A stretch of DNA of 55,870 nucleotides from Rubrobacter sp. (GTDB taxonomy: Bacteria > Actinomycetota > Rubrobacteria > Rubrobacterales > Rubrobacteraceae). Of the stretch, positions 20,696 to 30,022 are shown piece by piece. Each line of letters begins with the position of its first letter. Within the stretch, counting starts at the first letter, position 1. Position numbers and translations under genes: made by a program. The notes under the pieces are model-generated. The model made no database searches. It was not told where the DNA came from and saw nothing but the letters and a program-made list of their open reading frames with translations. The stretch is from assembly GCA_016781775.1 (NCBI GenBank), contig JADDPR010000068.1:1-55870 (forward strand). The letters run 5' to 3'.

Positions 20696-21472
20696 CTATC
20701 GGATCGGGGCGCCCATCGCGTGGTAGCCGCCGTCTACGTGGATAAGCTCTCCGGTCGTCGCCGGCCACCAGTCCGAGAGGAGGCTCACGACCGCCTTGCC
20801 GACGGGCTCGGGGTCGGTGGTGCTCCAGTCCAGGGGGGCCTGGCGCCCCCACTCGCCCTCGATCTCCTCGAAGCCCGAGATCCCCTTCGCCGCGAGCGTC
20901 CTCAGCGGCCCCGCCGAGACGAGGTTGACCCTTATCCCCTTCGGCCCGAGGTCGCGGGCGAGGTAGCGCGAGGTGGATTCGAGCGCGGCCTTGGCGACGC
21001 CCATCCAATCGTAGGCGGGCCAGGCGATGCGGGCGTCGAAGTCGAGGCCGACGACGGAGGCGCCCGGCTTCATCAGGTCGGAGAGCCCCGCCGCCAGCGC
21101 CTTCAAGGAGTAAGCGGAGGTCTGCACCGCCGTCGCGACGGAGGGCCACTCGGCCGTCAGGAAGTTCCCGCCCAGGGCGTCCTCGGGGGCGAAGGCGACG
21201 GCGTGCAGGATCCCGTGTAGCGCGCCCCAGCGCTCCTTGAGGTCCTCGGCCACCGCCTGTATATCCTCGGGCTTGTTGACGTCGAGCTCCAGCACCGGGG
21301 GGTCTCCGAGGCGCTTCGCCGTCCGGGTCGTCAGGCTCATCGCCCTCCCGAAGCCCGTCAGCGCGATCTCCGCGCCCTGCTCCACCGCCAGTCGCGCCGC
21401 CGAATAGGCGATGGACCGCCGGTCCAGAACGCCCGTTACTAGCACCTTCTTGCCTTCCAACAGACCGGCCAT
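20696..21472 (-). CDS. fabI: Enoyl-[acyl-carrier-protein] reductase (NADH)
   Basis: FabI performs the last reduction in each fatty-acid elongation cycle. The 258-residue protein has the modified short-chain dehydrogenase motif VTGVLDRRSIAYSAAR, the active-site pattern YDWMGVAK (Y-x6-K), GPKGIRVNLVSAGPLRTLAAKGI and C-terminal HVDGGYHAMG, all FabI hallmarks. The ATG at 21472 has GGGAGG 4 bases upstream. The frame extends to 21532, but without comparable signal. It is convergent with dnaB; GCACCG/CGGTGC at 20650-20670 could form a weak hairpin between them. Confidence 0.96.
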   Translation of the reverse strand: MAGLLEGKKVLVTGVLDRRSIAYSAARLAVEQGAEIALTGFGRAMSLTTRTAKRLGDPPVLELDVNKPEDIQAVAEDLKERWGALHGILHAVAFAPEDALGGNFLTAEWPSVATAVQTSAYSLKALAAGLSDLMKPGASVVGLDFDARIAWPAYDWMGVAKAALESTSRYLARDLGPKGIRVNLVSAGPLRTLAAKGISGFEEIEGEWGRQAPLDWSTTDPEPVGKAVVSLLSDWWPATTGELIHVDGGYHAMGAPIR

Positions 21473-21585
21473 CGAACCTCCCGGGGTGTTTGGTATCTGC
21501 AGGGTCCTTCCGCGCCGAAAACGCAGGGGCACAGTCTAGGGGAAGCGCGCCGGGCCCGCCAGAAGGCTTGTAGAAGGGCGGGGCT

Positions 21586-23550
21586 CTACTCCGACATCAT
21601 CGTCGTCCCGCCCGAGAGCGAGTCGCGGTGGCGTTCGTAGATCGTGTTCACCTTCGAGCGCCAGGAGAGGAGGCTCTCGCGGCGACGGTCGATCTCCTCG
21701 GCGTGATCGTCGGCGACGTTCTGCTTCTCCATGGGGTCCTTGGTGAGGTCGAAGTACTCGTCTTCCTGGTTGCCAAAGTGATAGACGTACTTCTCGTTGT
21801 TCTTGATGCTCGTCAGGCAGGTCTGGTCGTAGAAGCAGGAGGCGTAGACGGCCCGGTCCATCGGGAGCGGGCGGACGAGCGAGGAGCCCGGGTAAGTGCC
21901 GCCGACGACGCCGTAACCCAGAAGGTCCAGCACCGTCGGCATGACGTCGAGCTGGCTTGTGGGCGGGATGACGCGCATCCCGTTCTGGAAGCGCTGCGGG
22001 TCGTGAATGAGGAGCGGTATCTTGATGCCCTCCTCGTAGATTGTGTTGTCGTGCTGGCGCCGCCCGTGCTCGCCGAAGCCCTCGCCGTGGTCGCCGTAGA
22101 GGACGAAGATCGTGTTCTCATAGAGCCCCATCTCCTTGTACTGGTTTATGAGGTTCTCCAGAAAGTGGTCCTGGTAGTAGATCGTGTTGAGGTAGCGGTT
22201 GAGCTCCTCGTCCTCGGCGAAGTCCTTGAAGCCGTAGCGGCCCGGGGTCTGGTAGTCGTGGTGGACCGTCACCGTGAGGTACTCGGCCACGAACGGCTTG
22301 CCCCGCTTTTTCTGCTCCTCCAGCCACTTCTTGCTCGGCTCGAGCATGATGTCGTCCTCGTAGCCGAAGTAGTTCGCCTGCTCGAAGCCCTCCTTCGGCA
22401 GCGCCTCCAGGGGATAAAACTCCTCGTAGCCGAAGTTCTTCGCGATCTGGGGACGGTTCTCGAAGTCCTGGGTCGCCGACTGGAAGAAGACGGAGTCGTA
22501 CCCCTGCTCCGTCAGAAGCTCGGGCAGGCAGCGCGCGGGGATACCGTTCGGCTCGGCCTCCGTGATCGACCGGACGAGGTTGGGGGTCACCCCGCAGTTG
22601 ACGGCGGTGATCGCCTTCGAGGTGTGGGGGACGACGGTGTAAGCGTTCTCGGCCATGAGGCTCTCGGCCGCGAGCTTGTCCATGAACGGCGTCGTCTTCA
22701 GGTCCTCGTTGTACGGGGTGGTCGACCGCGCCCGGGTGGATTCCAGGTGGATAAACACCACGTTGCGCTTCTGCGTACCCACGTTCTCGACCAGGGAGGC
22801 GTCCGTCGGCAGGTCTTCGGCGGCGAGCTCGGTTTCAATCTCCGGGCTCGTCTTCTCGAAGTCCGGCTCGGTGAACTCCGTGACGACCATGTTCGCCAGC
22901 GGGTCGCGGGAGAAGGACTTGCTCGACCCGGTAACGGCGGGCAGCAGGGAGAGCACGCCGAGGAATAGCGCCAGAAGGGAGATCGCGATCGGGGCGAACC
23001 GGACCCTGCCGGCGGTCTCGACGGGGACGTGCAGCCGCGAGCCGAAGAGGCCCGTCAGGAGAGCCGGCCCCGCTATGGCGTAGAAAATCACCACGGACAT
23101 GAGCAACCAGTGCAGCGTGGTGGTCTCGTTCGCGATGACGCCCTGTATGTCTCCCCAGGATCGGAGGGACTGGGCGATAAGGTCGTAGTCGAGGACGGAG
23201 CCCGTGGTCTTGTAAAAGAAGTGAGCGCTCGTCGCGATCGCCGCGATTAGCATCGCCGAGAGGTGGAAGAGCGCGAGCACCACCCACCGGCCGATCCCGC
23301 GCCGCAGGAGGGCGAAAAGTCCTACCCAGAGCGCCGCGTAACCGAGGTTGAAAAAGACCTCCGAGCGCACCTGATCCAAAAACTCCAGAGGCCCCACGGG
23401 GCCGGGAAGCCCCAGCACGCGCGACGCTTTGAGACCTACGTTGTATATGGCGAGCGGCACGAGCAGGCCGAGGAGATAAATCCAATCCTCACGGGCCAGA
23501 AGCGCGCGCAAACCACCCGCGGCCCTCGTTTCGCTTAATCTCCAGATCAT
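21586..23550 (-). CDS. LtaS-like membrane sulfatase/phosphatase-fold enzyme
   Basis: The 654-residue protein has about five N-terminal membrane helices (within 23-205) and a C-terminal extracytoplasmic alkaline-phosphatase-superfamily domain. Visible metal and catalytic residues match the lipoteichoic-acid-synthase group: E270 in NVVFIHLEST, the candidate nucleophile T310 in VVPHTSKA, and D487-H488 in YGDHGEGFGEH. Such enzymes transfer glycerol-phosphate or phosphoethanolamine to lipids or glycans; some members are sulfatases. The C-terminus (FDLTKDPMEKQNVADD) has a sulfatase-like flavour. The substrate is not deducible. It starts at ATG 23550 and is divergent from the gene at 23680. Confidence 0.87.
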   Translation of the reverse strand: MIWRLSETRAAGGLRALLAREDWIYLLGLLVPLAIYNVGLKASRVLGLPGPVGPLEFLDQVRSEVFFNLGYAALWVGLFALLRRGIGRWVVLALFHLSAMLIAAIATSAHFFYKTTGSVLDYDLIAQSLRSWGDIQGVIANETTTLHWLLMSVVIFYAIAGPALLTGLFGSRLHVPVETAGRVRFAPIAISLLALFLGVLSLLPAVTGSSKSFSRDPLANMVVTEFTEPDFEKTSPEIETELAAEDLPTDASLVENVGTQKRNVVFIHLESTRARSTTPYNEDLKTTPFMDKLAAESLMAENAYTVVPHTSKAITAVNCGVTPNLVRSITEAEPNGIPARCLPELLTEQGYDSVFFQSATQDFENRPQIAKNFGYEEFYPLEALPKEGFEQANYFGYEDDIMLEPSKKWLEEQKKRGKPFVAEYLTVTVHHDYQTPGRYGFKDFAEDEELNRYLNTIYYQDHFLENLINQYKEMGLYENTIFVLYGDHGEGFGEHGRRQHDNTIYEEGIKIPLLIHDPQRFQNGMRVIPPTSQLDVMPTVLDLLGYGVVGGTYPGSSLVRPLPMDRAVYASCFYDQTCLTSIKNNEKYVYHFGNQEDEYFDLTKDPMEKQNVADDHAEEIDRRRESLLSWRSKVNTIYERHRDSLSGGTTMMSE

Positions 23551-23593
23551 AAGGCCGAGATTTTAACAAACAATTTACGACCTACGGCCATAT

Positions 23594-23621
23594 ATGACAT
23601 ATCTCTACATAACGATACAAT
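23594..23621 (+). promoter_or_regulatory. Sigma-70 promoter
   Basis: ATGACA (23594-23599), a 16-base spacer, TACAAT (23616-23621), within a notably AT-rich divergent intergenic region. It serves the gene starting at 23680. Confidence 0.6.
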
Positions 23622-23679
23622 TCCGAGCTTCGACCACCGACCTCCGCGCAACTCGTATGCCCGAAAGGAGCGCACCACC

Positions 23680-24228
23680 TTGTCCGACTGGGAAGATCTG
23701 GCCTCCTTCCTCGCCGCCCTCGACGACGAGGACCGCGGACGTTTCTCCGCCCACGCGGCCCTGGATCTGCCCGAGGGCGAAGCCGAGGGCATCCTCCGTA
23801 CGCTCCGTACCTACGCCGACGCAAGCGGTGACGCGAGCCCGTCCTCCCTGCTCGCGACCACCGGAGCGCAGGCCGGTGCGGCCGGCGAGTTGGATCTGGC
23901 CGTCACCCTGGGGCGCGCCGCCCTGGACCTGGCGGAGAAGCCGGAGGACCTCGGGCTCGCCCACGTCTGCCTCGCCCAGACGCACTTTCGTCGCCGCAGA
24001 GATGGGGAGGAGCTCGCGCGCTTCGTGGAGCACTGCCGGGCGGCGATCTCGGCCGGACACGCGGGCACGTTCTGCTACGAGCGTCTCGCCGTCCTCTATG
24101 AGTACAGGGGCGAAAGGGAGGAGGCCGAGGAGGTTTGTCGCCGTGCCGTCGAGGTCTTGAGCGCCGCCGGGGACGACCGCTCCGTGGCCCGGTTCCGTAA
24201 GCGTCTGGAGCGGCTTTCGAGGCGTTAA
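23680..24228 (+). CDS. Hypothetical protein with TPR-like helical repeats
   Basis: The 182-residue acidic protein starts at a TTG (23680) with AAAGGAG about 9 bases upstream. From residue 60 it is built of helix pairs: LDLAVTLGRAALDLAEKPED, LGLAHVCLAQTHFRRRR, FVEHCRAAISAGHAGTFCYE, RLAVLYEYRGEREEAEEVCR and RAVEVLSAAGDDRSVARFRK. These have the spacing of tetratricopeptide repeats. The N-terminal 50 residues are also acidic and helical. It probably binds another protein, but no partner or pathway is indicated by the neighbours. A CGGCCC/GGGCCG hairpin follows the stop codon. Confidence 0.8.
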   Translation: MSDWEDLASFLAALDDEDRGRFSAHAALDLPEGEAEGILRTLRTYADASGDASPSSLLATTGAQAGAAGELDLAVTLGRAALDLAEKPEDLGLAHVCLAQTHFRRRRDGEELARFVEHCRAAISAGHAGTFCYERLAVLYEYRGEREEAEEVCRRAVEVLSAAGDDRSVARFRKRLERLSRR

Positions 24229-24283
24229 GCCAACGGCCCGGAGGGGCCGGCGGTCCGCTCGCTCACGGCCCGCGTTGACCGTG

Positions 24284-24349
24284 GCCCCGCCGATGACTAT
24301 CCTGCACCCATGACCCTCCGAAGGTCGGGCGGATTGTCATCGGCGGGGC
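24284..24349 (+). repeat. 14-base perfect inverted repeat in the acs leader region
   Basis: GCCCCGCCGATGAC (24284-24297) is exactly complementary to GTCATCGGCGGGGC (24336-24349), with a 38-base spacer that itself holds a small GACC/GGTC hairpin. It lies 86 bases before the acs ATG. It could be a large leader hairpin, an operator or a structured attenuator; no T tract follows. Confidence 0.8.
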
Positions 24350-24435
24350 GCGGGTATCCTTCGCGTATAGGGGGACCGCCGAGGTGCCGCCATGAGGCCC
24401 GGAGGGACGTTGTGGATGAAGGGGAAGGGAGAGCT

Positions 24436-26391
<1,956 letters not shown>

Positions 26392-26415
26392 GCCAAACAA
26401 TACGAAGCAACGGAA

Positions 26416-26445
26416 GGGGCGGGGTTCTTTCACCCGCCCCTTTTT
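26416..26445 (+). terminator. Intrinsic terminator after acs
   Basis: An 8-base-pair GGGGCGGG / CCCGCCCC stem with a 9-base loop, followed directly by five T. Confidence 0.93.
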
Positions 26446-26495
26446 CGCGCCGTCGTACAATATCCTTGTCATTCCATAGATAAGGAAGGTTTCCC

Positions 26496-27206
26496 ATGGC
26501 GCTGAACACCTCATACGGCTCGCGACGGGGTGCTGCGGCTTACGCCCTGCCCGACGAGCGCGCCGGGTTTATCCGCAGGACTTACGCCCACCTCGCGGGG
26601 GCGATCCTCGCCTTCGTGCTGCTGGAGATGGCGATCTTCGCCACGCCAGCCGTAAGGGACACGCTCGTCGGTCTCCTGACTCAGAGCTGGCTGCTCACCC
26701 TCGCGTTGTTTATCGGGGCCTCGTGGGTAGCGGACCGCTGGGCACGCTCCGATGCCTCGCGCGGCCTGCAGTACGTCGGGCTCGGTGTATACGTGGCCTT
26801 GCAGGCGCTCATCTTCGTGCCGCTGCTGTACGTAGCATTGTTCTACGTAAACGACCCGACGCTGATCCCTACGGCGGGCATCATCACGGGGGCGCTGTTC
26901 CTCGGGCTCACGGCAATCGTTTTTACTACGCGAGCGGACTTCTCGTTTCTGCGCGGCGCGCTCGTCGTCGGCTCCCTCGTGGCCCTGGGCCTCATAGTGG
27001 CGAGTTTACTCTTCGGGTTCAGCCTCGGCGTCATCTTCTCGGTAGCGATGGTCGGACTCGCCGCCATCTCCATTCTGTACAGCACCTCGAACGTGCTCCA
27101 TTACTACCGGACCGACCAGTACGTCGCCGCCTCGCTCTCGCTCTTCGCCGCCGTCGCGCTGCTCTTCTATTACGTCGTCCGCATCCTTATCGCCATGAGG
27201 AGGTGA
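26496..27206 (+). CDS. Bax inhibitor-1/YccA family membrane protein
   Basis: The 236-residue integral membrane protein has seven hydrophobic segments from about residue 30 to the end. It begins with the cytoplasmic stretch RAGFIRRTYAHLAGAILAF that opens the BI-1/UPF0005 family and ends LSLFAAVALLFYYVVRILIA. Bacterial BI-1 proteins (YetJ type) are pH-sensitive calcium leak channels or FtsH-interacting factors; which applies here is unknown. The ATG at 26496 has AAGGAAGG upstream. It is followed by a hairpin and by a YugP-type metalloprotease. A decayed second copy of its C-terminal half is present at about 28086-28270. Confidence 0.9.
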   Translation: MALNTSYGSRRGAAAYALPDERAGFIRRTYAHLAGAILAFVLLEMAIFATPAVRDTLVGLLTQSWLLTLALFIGASWVADRWARSDASRGLQYVGLGVYVALQALIFVPLLYVALFYVNDPTLIPTAGIITGALFLGLTAIVFTTRADFSFLRGALVVGSLVALGLIVASLLFGFSLGVIFSVAMVGLAAISILYSTSNVLHYYRTDQYVAASLSLFAAVALLFYYVVRILIAMRR

Positions 27207-27214
27207 AGGCGACG

Positions 27215-27250
27215 TACGCACCGGGGTGCTCGTCGGCGCTCCGGTGCGTA
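27215..27250 (+). other. 10-base-pair hairpin between BI-1 gene and yugP-like gene
   Basis: TACGCACCGG (27215-27224) pairs exactly with CCGGTGCGTA (27241-27250), with a 16-base loop. There is no T tract, so it is a weak terminator candidate or an mRNA-end stabiliser. Confidence 0.5.
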
Positions 27251-27330
27251 TACATGGGGAATCGCGGACTTGTTTTTCCCGCGCTGTAGTAAAATAAGGT
27301 CAAGAAAAAGCCTCTTCCAAGGAGAAGCGA

Positions 27331-28020
27331 ATGCTCGGTTTTTACCTGGTGATGGGCCTCGGACTACTGATTTCGGCGCTGGCCGGGGTCTGGGTCAAGA
27401 GCTCGTACTCGAAGTATTCCAAGCAGAGGAGTTACAGCGGGATGACGGGGGCAGAAGTCGCCCGTACCATTCTCGACCGTAACGGCCTCACGAACGTGCG
27501 CGTCGAGCCCGTGGCCGGCCAGCTCACCGACCACTACGACCCGAGCAGCAAGGTCGTCAGGCTCTCGGAGGGCAACTTCGCGCAGAACTCGATCGCGGCG
27601 GTCAGCGTCGCGGCTCACGAGGTCGGGCACGCCATCCAGGACGCCACGGGCTACCTGCCCATGAAGGCCCGCGCGGGGCTGTTCCCGGTCGTGAACTTCA
27701 GCAACCAGCTCTTCATGCCGCTGCTCTTCGGCGGCTTCCTCATGGGGGGCCTCAGCGGCCAGGGCGGGCTGGGTACGACGCTGATCCAGATCGCGGCCGT
27801 CCTGTTTATCGCGGTCTTCGCCTTCCACGTGGTCACGCTGCCGGTGGAGATCAACGCCTCCACCCGGGCCTACGGCCTCCTGACCCGCTACGGCATCCTG
27901 TCTCACAACGAGGCCGGCGGCACGAAGCGGGTGCTGACGGCGGCGGCCTTCACGTACATCGCGGCGGCGCTCACCTCGCTCCTGACGCTCGTCTACCTGC
28001 TCCTGGTGAGCCGGGACTAA
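27331..28020 (+). CDS. Zinc-dependent membrane metallopeptidase, YugP family
   Basis: The 229-residue protein has an N-terminal membrane segment (about 3-22), then a domain with the zinc-protease motif HEVGHAIQDATGY (H96, E97, H100), followed by two or three membrane helices (about 125-178 and 205-226). This architecture is the YugP/DUF peptidase group related to M48-type membrane proteases. The ATG at 27331 has AAGGAGAAGCG immediately upstream. It lies downstream of the BI-1 gene in the same direction. Pairing of a BI-1 channel with a membrane protease suggests a role in membrane-protein quality control, which is inference only. Confidence 0.9.
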   Translation: MLGFYLVMGLGLLISALAGVWVKSSYSKYSKQRSYSGMTGAEVARTILDRNGLTNVRVEPVAGQLTDHYDPSSKVVRLSEGNFAQNSIAAVSVAAHEVGHAIQDATGYLPMKARAGLFPVVNFSNQLFMPLLFGGFLMGGLSGQGGLGTTLIQIAAVLFIAVFAFHVVTLPVEINASTRAYGLLTRYGILSHNEAGGTKRVLTAAAFTYIAAALTSLLTLVYLLLVSRD

Positions 28021-28044
28021 GCACGGACAAGCGAGACGCCGTAA

Positions 28045-28075
28045 GGGGCGGGTCCTCCGGGGCCCGCCCCTTTTT
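28045..28075 (+). terminator. Intrinsic terminator after the yugP-like gene
   Basis: An 8-base-pair GGGGCGGG / CCCGCCCC stem (28045-28052 and 28063-28070), followed by five T. The stem is the same as in the acs terminator. Confidence 0.93.
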
Positions 28076-28085
28076 CGTGCCGCGA

Positions 28086-28270
28086 GACGGCGTGGTACCG
28101 CTCCTGGCTAGCTTCCTTGTCGGGTTCTCGACCGGGGGAGTCTTCTTGGTCGAGATGGCGGGGCTGGCGGCCATCCCTTGCCTACCTCAAAGGTTGTTAT
28201 CAACGACGCACGGGCCGGTGCGAGGCGGCTTCTCTTCCGTTCTTCGCCGCCTCGCCGTGTTCACTAGTAC
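28086..28270 (+). pseudogene. Decayed fragment of a Bax inhibitor-1 family gene
   Basis: The region between yugP and 28380 holds no intact gene, but two plus frames together match the C-terminal half of the BI-1 protein at 26496. The first frame gives VPLLASFLVGFSTGGVFLVE and MAGLAAIP, against LIVASLLFGFSLGVIFSVAM and VGLAAIS in the intact copy. Near 28180 the match moves to another frame, giving RTGRCEAASLPFFAAS against RTDQYVAASLSLFAAV. The N-terminal half is absent. It is a frameshifted, truncated duplicate. The remaining bases to 28379 show nothing recognised besides a TAAAAT box at 28365. Confidence 0.7.
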
Positions 28271-28379
28271 GTGTCGAGGTCTAGTTCTGTCCTCGACGCC
28301 GACCGTGCGGTCGGGGACTTGTCCGGGTAGTAAAAGACTTCGCGCAGCTTCCGGGGACCCGTTGTAAAATAGCCGCCGT

Positions 28380-29000
28380 ATGGAGGAGATAAAGCGCATA
28401 ACCAAGCGTCGCCGCAGGCTGCGCAGCGTAGGGGAGCCGCATCCGTGGGAGCCCCGGCACATGAAGCTGTCGAACACGCGCTTCGCGGAGACGATCGGCG
28501 AGGCCGGCGGCAGGCGCAACGTCGCGCTCGGGGTGATACGCCACCTGTGGCGTGCGCCGGTACCGTTCGTCGGCTTCTACCCTCCCGAGGGCCAGAAGGT
28601 CACGGAGGGCAGGTTCTACACGCCGGCTCCACCGAAGCTCGTCGACGATACGGAGTACCTCGCGGGCGTGGAGGCGCACAAGAAGGTCTACGCCGCCGAC
28701 CTGCGGGCGACGATGCTCTCGTCCGGAAACCTTCCCGGCTACTTCGAAGTGCCCACCGACGAAGGTTGGAGCGTTGTCGTAGACCTCCCGGAGAAACGCC
28801 TGGAGCTCACGGACGCATGGGACTTCGGGACCAGCGTGGGGGTGGTCGGGAACCTCGAGCCCTTCGTCTGGGCGTACAGGCGGTGCGGGTTCTGCATCCT
28901 CACCATCTTCGACAAGGACCTCGGGGAGATTCGGGACGACCTTCTCTTCTTCGCCAAGCGCAAGGGCGTTGAGTTACGGTGGGACCGCAAGGCGGCGTGA
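28380..29000 (+). CDS. Hypothetical protein
   Basis: The 206-residue basic protein begins MEEIKRITKRRRRLRSVGEP, with an arginine-rich start that could contact nucleic acid. It is not recognised. The middle is rich in aromatic residues and prolines (VPFVGFYPPEGQKVTEGRFY), and the end, VWAYRRCGFCILTIFDKDLG, carries two closely spaced cysteines. No membrane segment or signal peptide is seen. The ATG at 28380 has no Shine-Dalgarno; TAAAAT ends 9 bases before it, so the message may be leaderless. Codon use is like that of neighbours, supporting a real gene. Confidence 0.75.
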   Translation: MEEIKRITKRRRRLRSVGEPHPWEPRHMKLSNTRFAETIGEAGGRRNVALGVIRHLWRAPVPFVGFYPPEGQKVTEGRFYTPAPPKLVDDTEYLAGVEAHKKVYAADLRATMLSSGNLPGYFEVPTDEGWSVVVDLPEKRLELTDAWDFGTSVGVVGNLEPFVWAYRRCGFCILTIFDKDLGEIRDDLLFFAKRKGVELRWDRKAA

Positions 29001-29031
29001 ACACCCCGCAAGCTGCGGAAACTGGCCGGGA

Positions 29032-29062
29032 AACCCCGCTCCCTGCGACCGTTAGCGGGGTT
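29032..29062 (+). other. 9-base-pair hairpin upstream of the Crp-type gene
   Basis: AACCCCGCT (29032-29040) pairs with AGCGGGGTT (29054-29062). It could end the preceding transcript, although no T run follows. It overlaps the expected -35 position of the next promoter. Confidence 0.5.
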
Positions 29063-29073
29063 CGGGTATCGGG

Positions 29074-29079
29074 TATAAT
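29074..29079 (+). promoter_or_regulatory. -10 box upstream of the Crp/Fnr-type regulator
   Basis: A consensus TATAAT, with a poor -35 (GTTAGC at 29051-29056, 17-base spacer). TGTGTTACA next to it (29081-29089) is a partly symmetric element, a possible site for a Crp-family activator, perhaps the gene's own product. Confidence 0.45.
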
Positions 29080-29156
29080 ATGTGTTACATCCCTGGGTCT
29101 GGAGGAGAGGTTCGGGGACGGGAGGATGTCTTCGAGGAGAGAGGTGAGCAGCACGC

Positions 29157-29879
29157 ATGCTTAGGCACGACACCGGGAGCTTCGCGGCGGACTCGGCGCC
29201 TGTGGGTTTCGGTACCGAAGACTTCGAGAAGGCGGGGATCAGGGTCGCCGAGCGGCGCTTCAGGGCCAAGGACACCATCTTTACGCCGGGCGATCCCGAC
29301 GACCAGCTCTACTTCGTGATCGAAGGGACGATCCGGCTCTACAAAATCTACGGCGACTACAAGGAGGCCACCACCGCGCTCCTCAAGGACAGGGGCGTCT
29401 TCGGCAAGCTGAGCCTGGTGGAGGGCCGCTGGCAGGACGTCTTCGCCGAGGCCGTCAGCGACGTGCGGGTGGCCGCCGTCCAGAAGGCGACGATCACCGA
29501 GGTCATCAAGCGACATCCGGATTTCGCCGTCAAGCTCTTCTCCTCCTTCTCCGAGCGCCTCAGGCAGTCCGACGAGGTTATAGAGAGCCTCCTCCACCGC
29601 GAGGTCTCGACCCGCCTGGCGACGCTTCTGCTAAACCTCGGCGAGCGCTTCGGGGAGCAGAACGGGGTTGGGACACAGCTCGACATGCGCCTCACCCACC
29701 AGGACCTCGCGAACATGATCGCCTCCACCCGAGAGGCCGTCTCCAAGGTGATGAGCGAGTTGCAGCGCGAGGGCGCCATCAAGGTGGAGAACCGCAAGAT
29801 CGTCCTCGTGGACAAGGACGCCCTCGCTGAGCACTCTGGCCCCTCCGGCCTCTCCGTGGACGGCCAGCTCTCCATCTAA
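29157..29879 (+). CDS. Crp/Fnr-family transcriptional regulator
   Basis: The 240-residue protein has an N-terminal cyclic-nucleotide-binding-like beta roll (about 25-125: DTIFTPGDPDDQLYFVIEGT, GVFGKLSLVEG), a long dimerisation helix, and a C-terminal winged helix with LTHQDLANMIASTREAVSKV as the recognition unit (about 180-199). The phosphate-cassette arginine-serine of true cAMP receptors is absent (WQDVFAEA in that place), and the Fnr cysteine cluster is absent. The effector is probably not cAMP or an iron-sulfur cluster; the HTH resembles NtcA-type members. The ATG at 29157 has AGAGGTGA upstream. No target is indicated. Confidence 0.93.
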   Translation: MLRHDTGSFAADSAPVGFGTEDFEKAGIRVAERRFRAKDTIFTPGDPDDQLYFVIEGTIRLYKIYGDYKEATTALLKDRGVFGKLSLVEGRWQDVFAEAVSDVRVAAVQKATITEVIKRHPDFAVKLFSSFSERLRQSDEVIESLLHREVSTRLATLLLNLGERFGEQNGVGTQLDMRLTHQDLANMIASTREAVSKVMSELQREGAIKVENRKIVLVDKDALAEHSGPSGLSVDGQLSI

Positions 29880-29904
29880 GCGGTAAGTCCCTCCATACGC
29901 CTCG

Positions 29905-29931
29905 CGAAGGATTCGTTCCGACGATCCTTCG
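29905..29931 (+). other. 8-base-pair hairpin after the Crp-type gene
   Basis: CGAAGGAT (29905-29912) pairs exactly with ATCCTTCG (29924-29931), with an 11-base loop. It is a terminator candidate without a clear T tract. Confidence 0.5.
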
Positions 29932-30022
29932 TCCGTACTACGTGGGTGCGTTCCATGCCGAGGACGCGAAGCTCAGCGTCCGCGCTGGCTGGTTGGTCGC
30001 ACCGGTGTCCTAGAATGAGGGC

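Noticed and set aside
26416..28075. Same GGGGCGGG/CCCGCCCC stem at 26416 and 28045 as a repeated element
   Set aside because: Both are ordinary intrinsic terminators. The shared 8-base stem is best explained by GC-rich terminator convergence.
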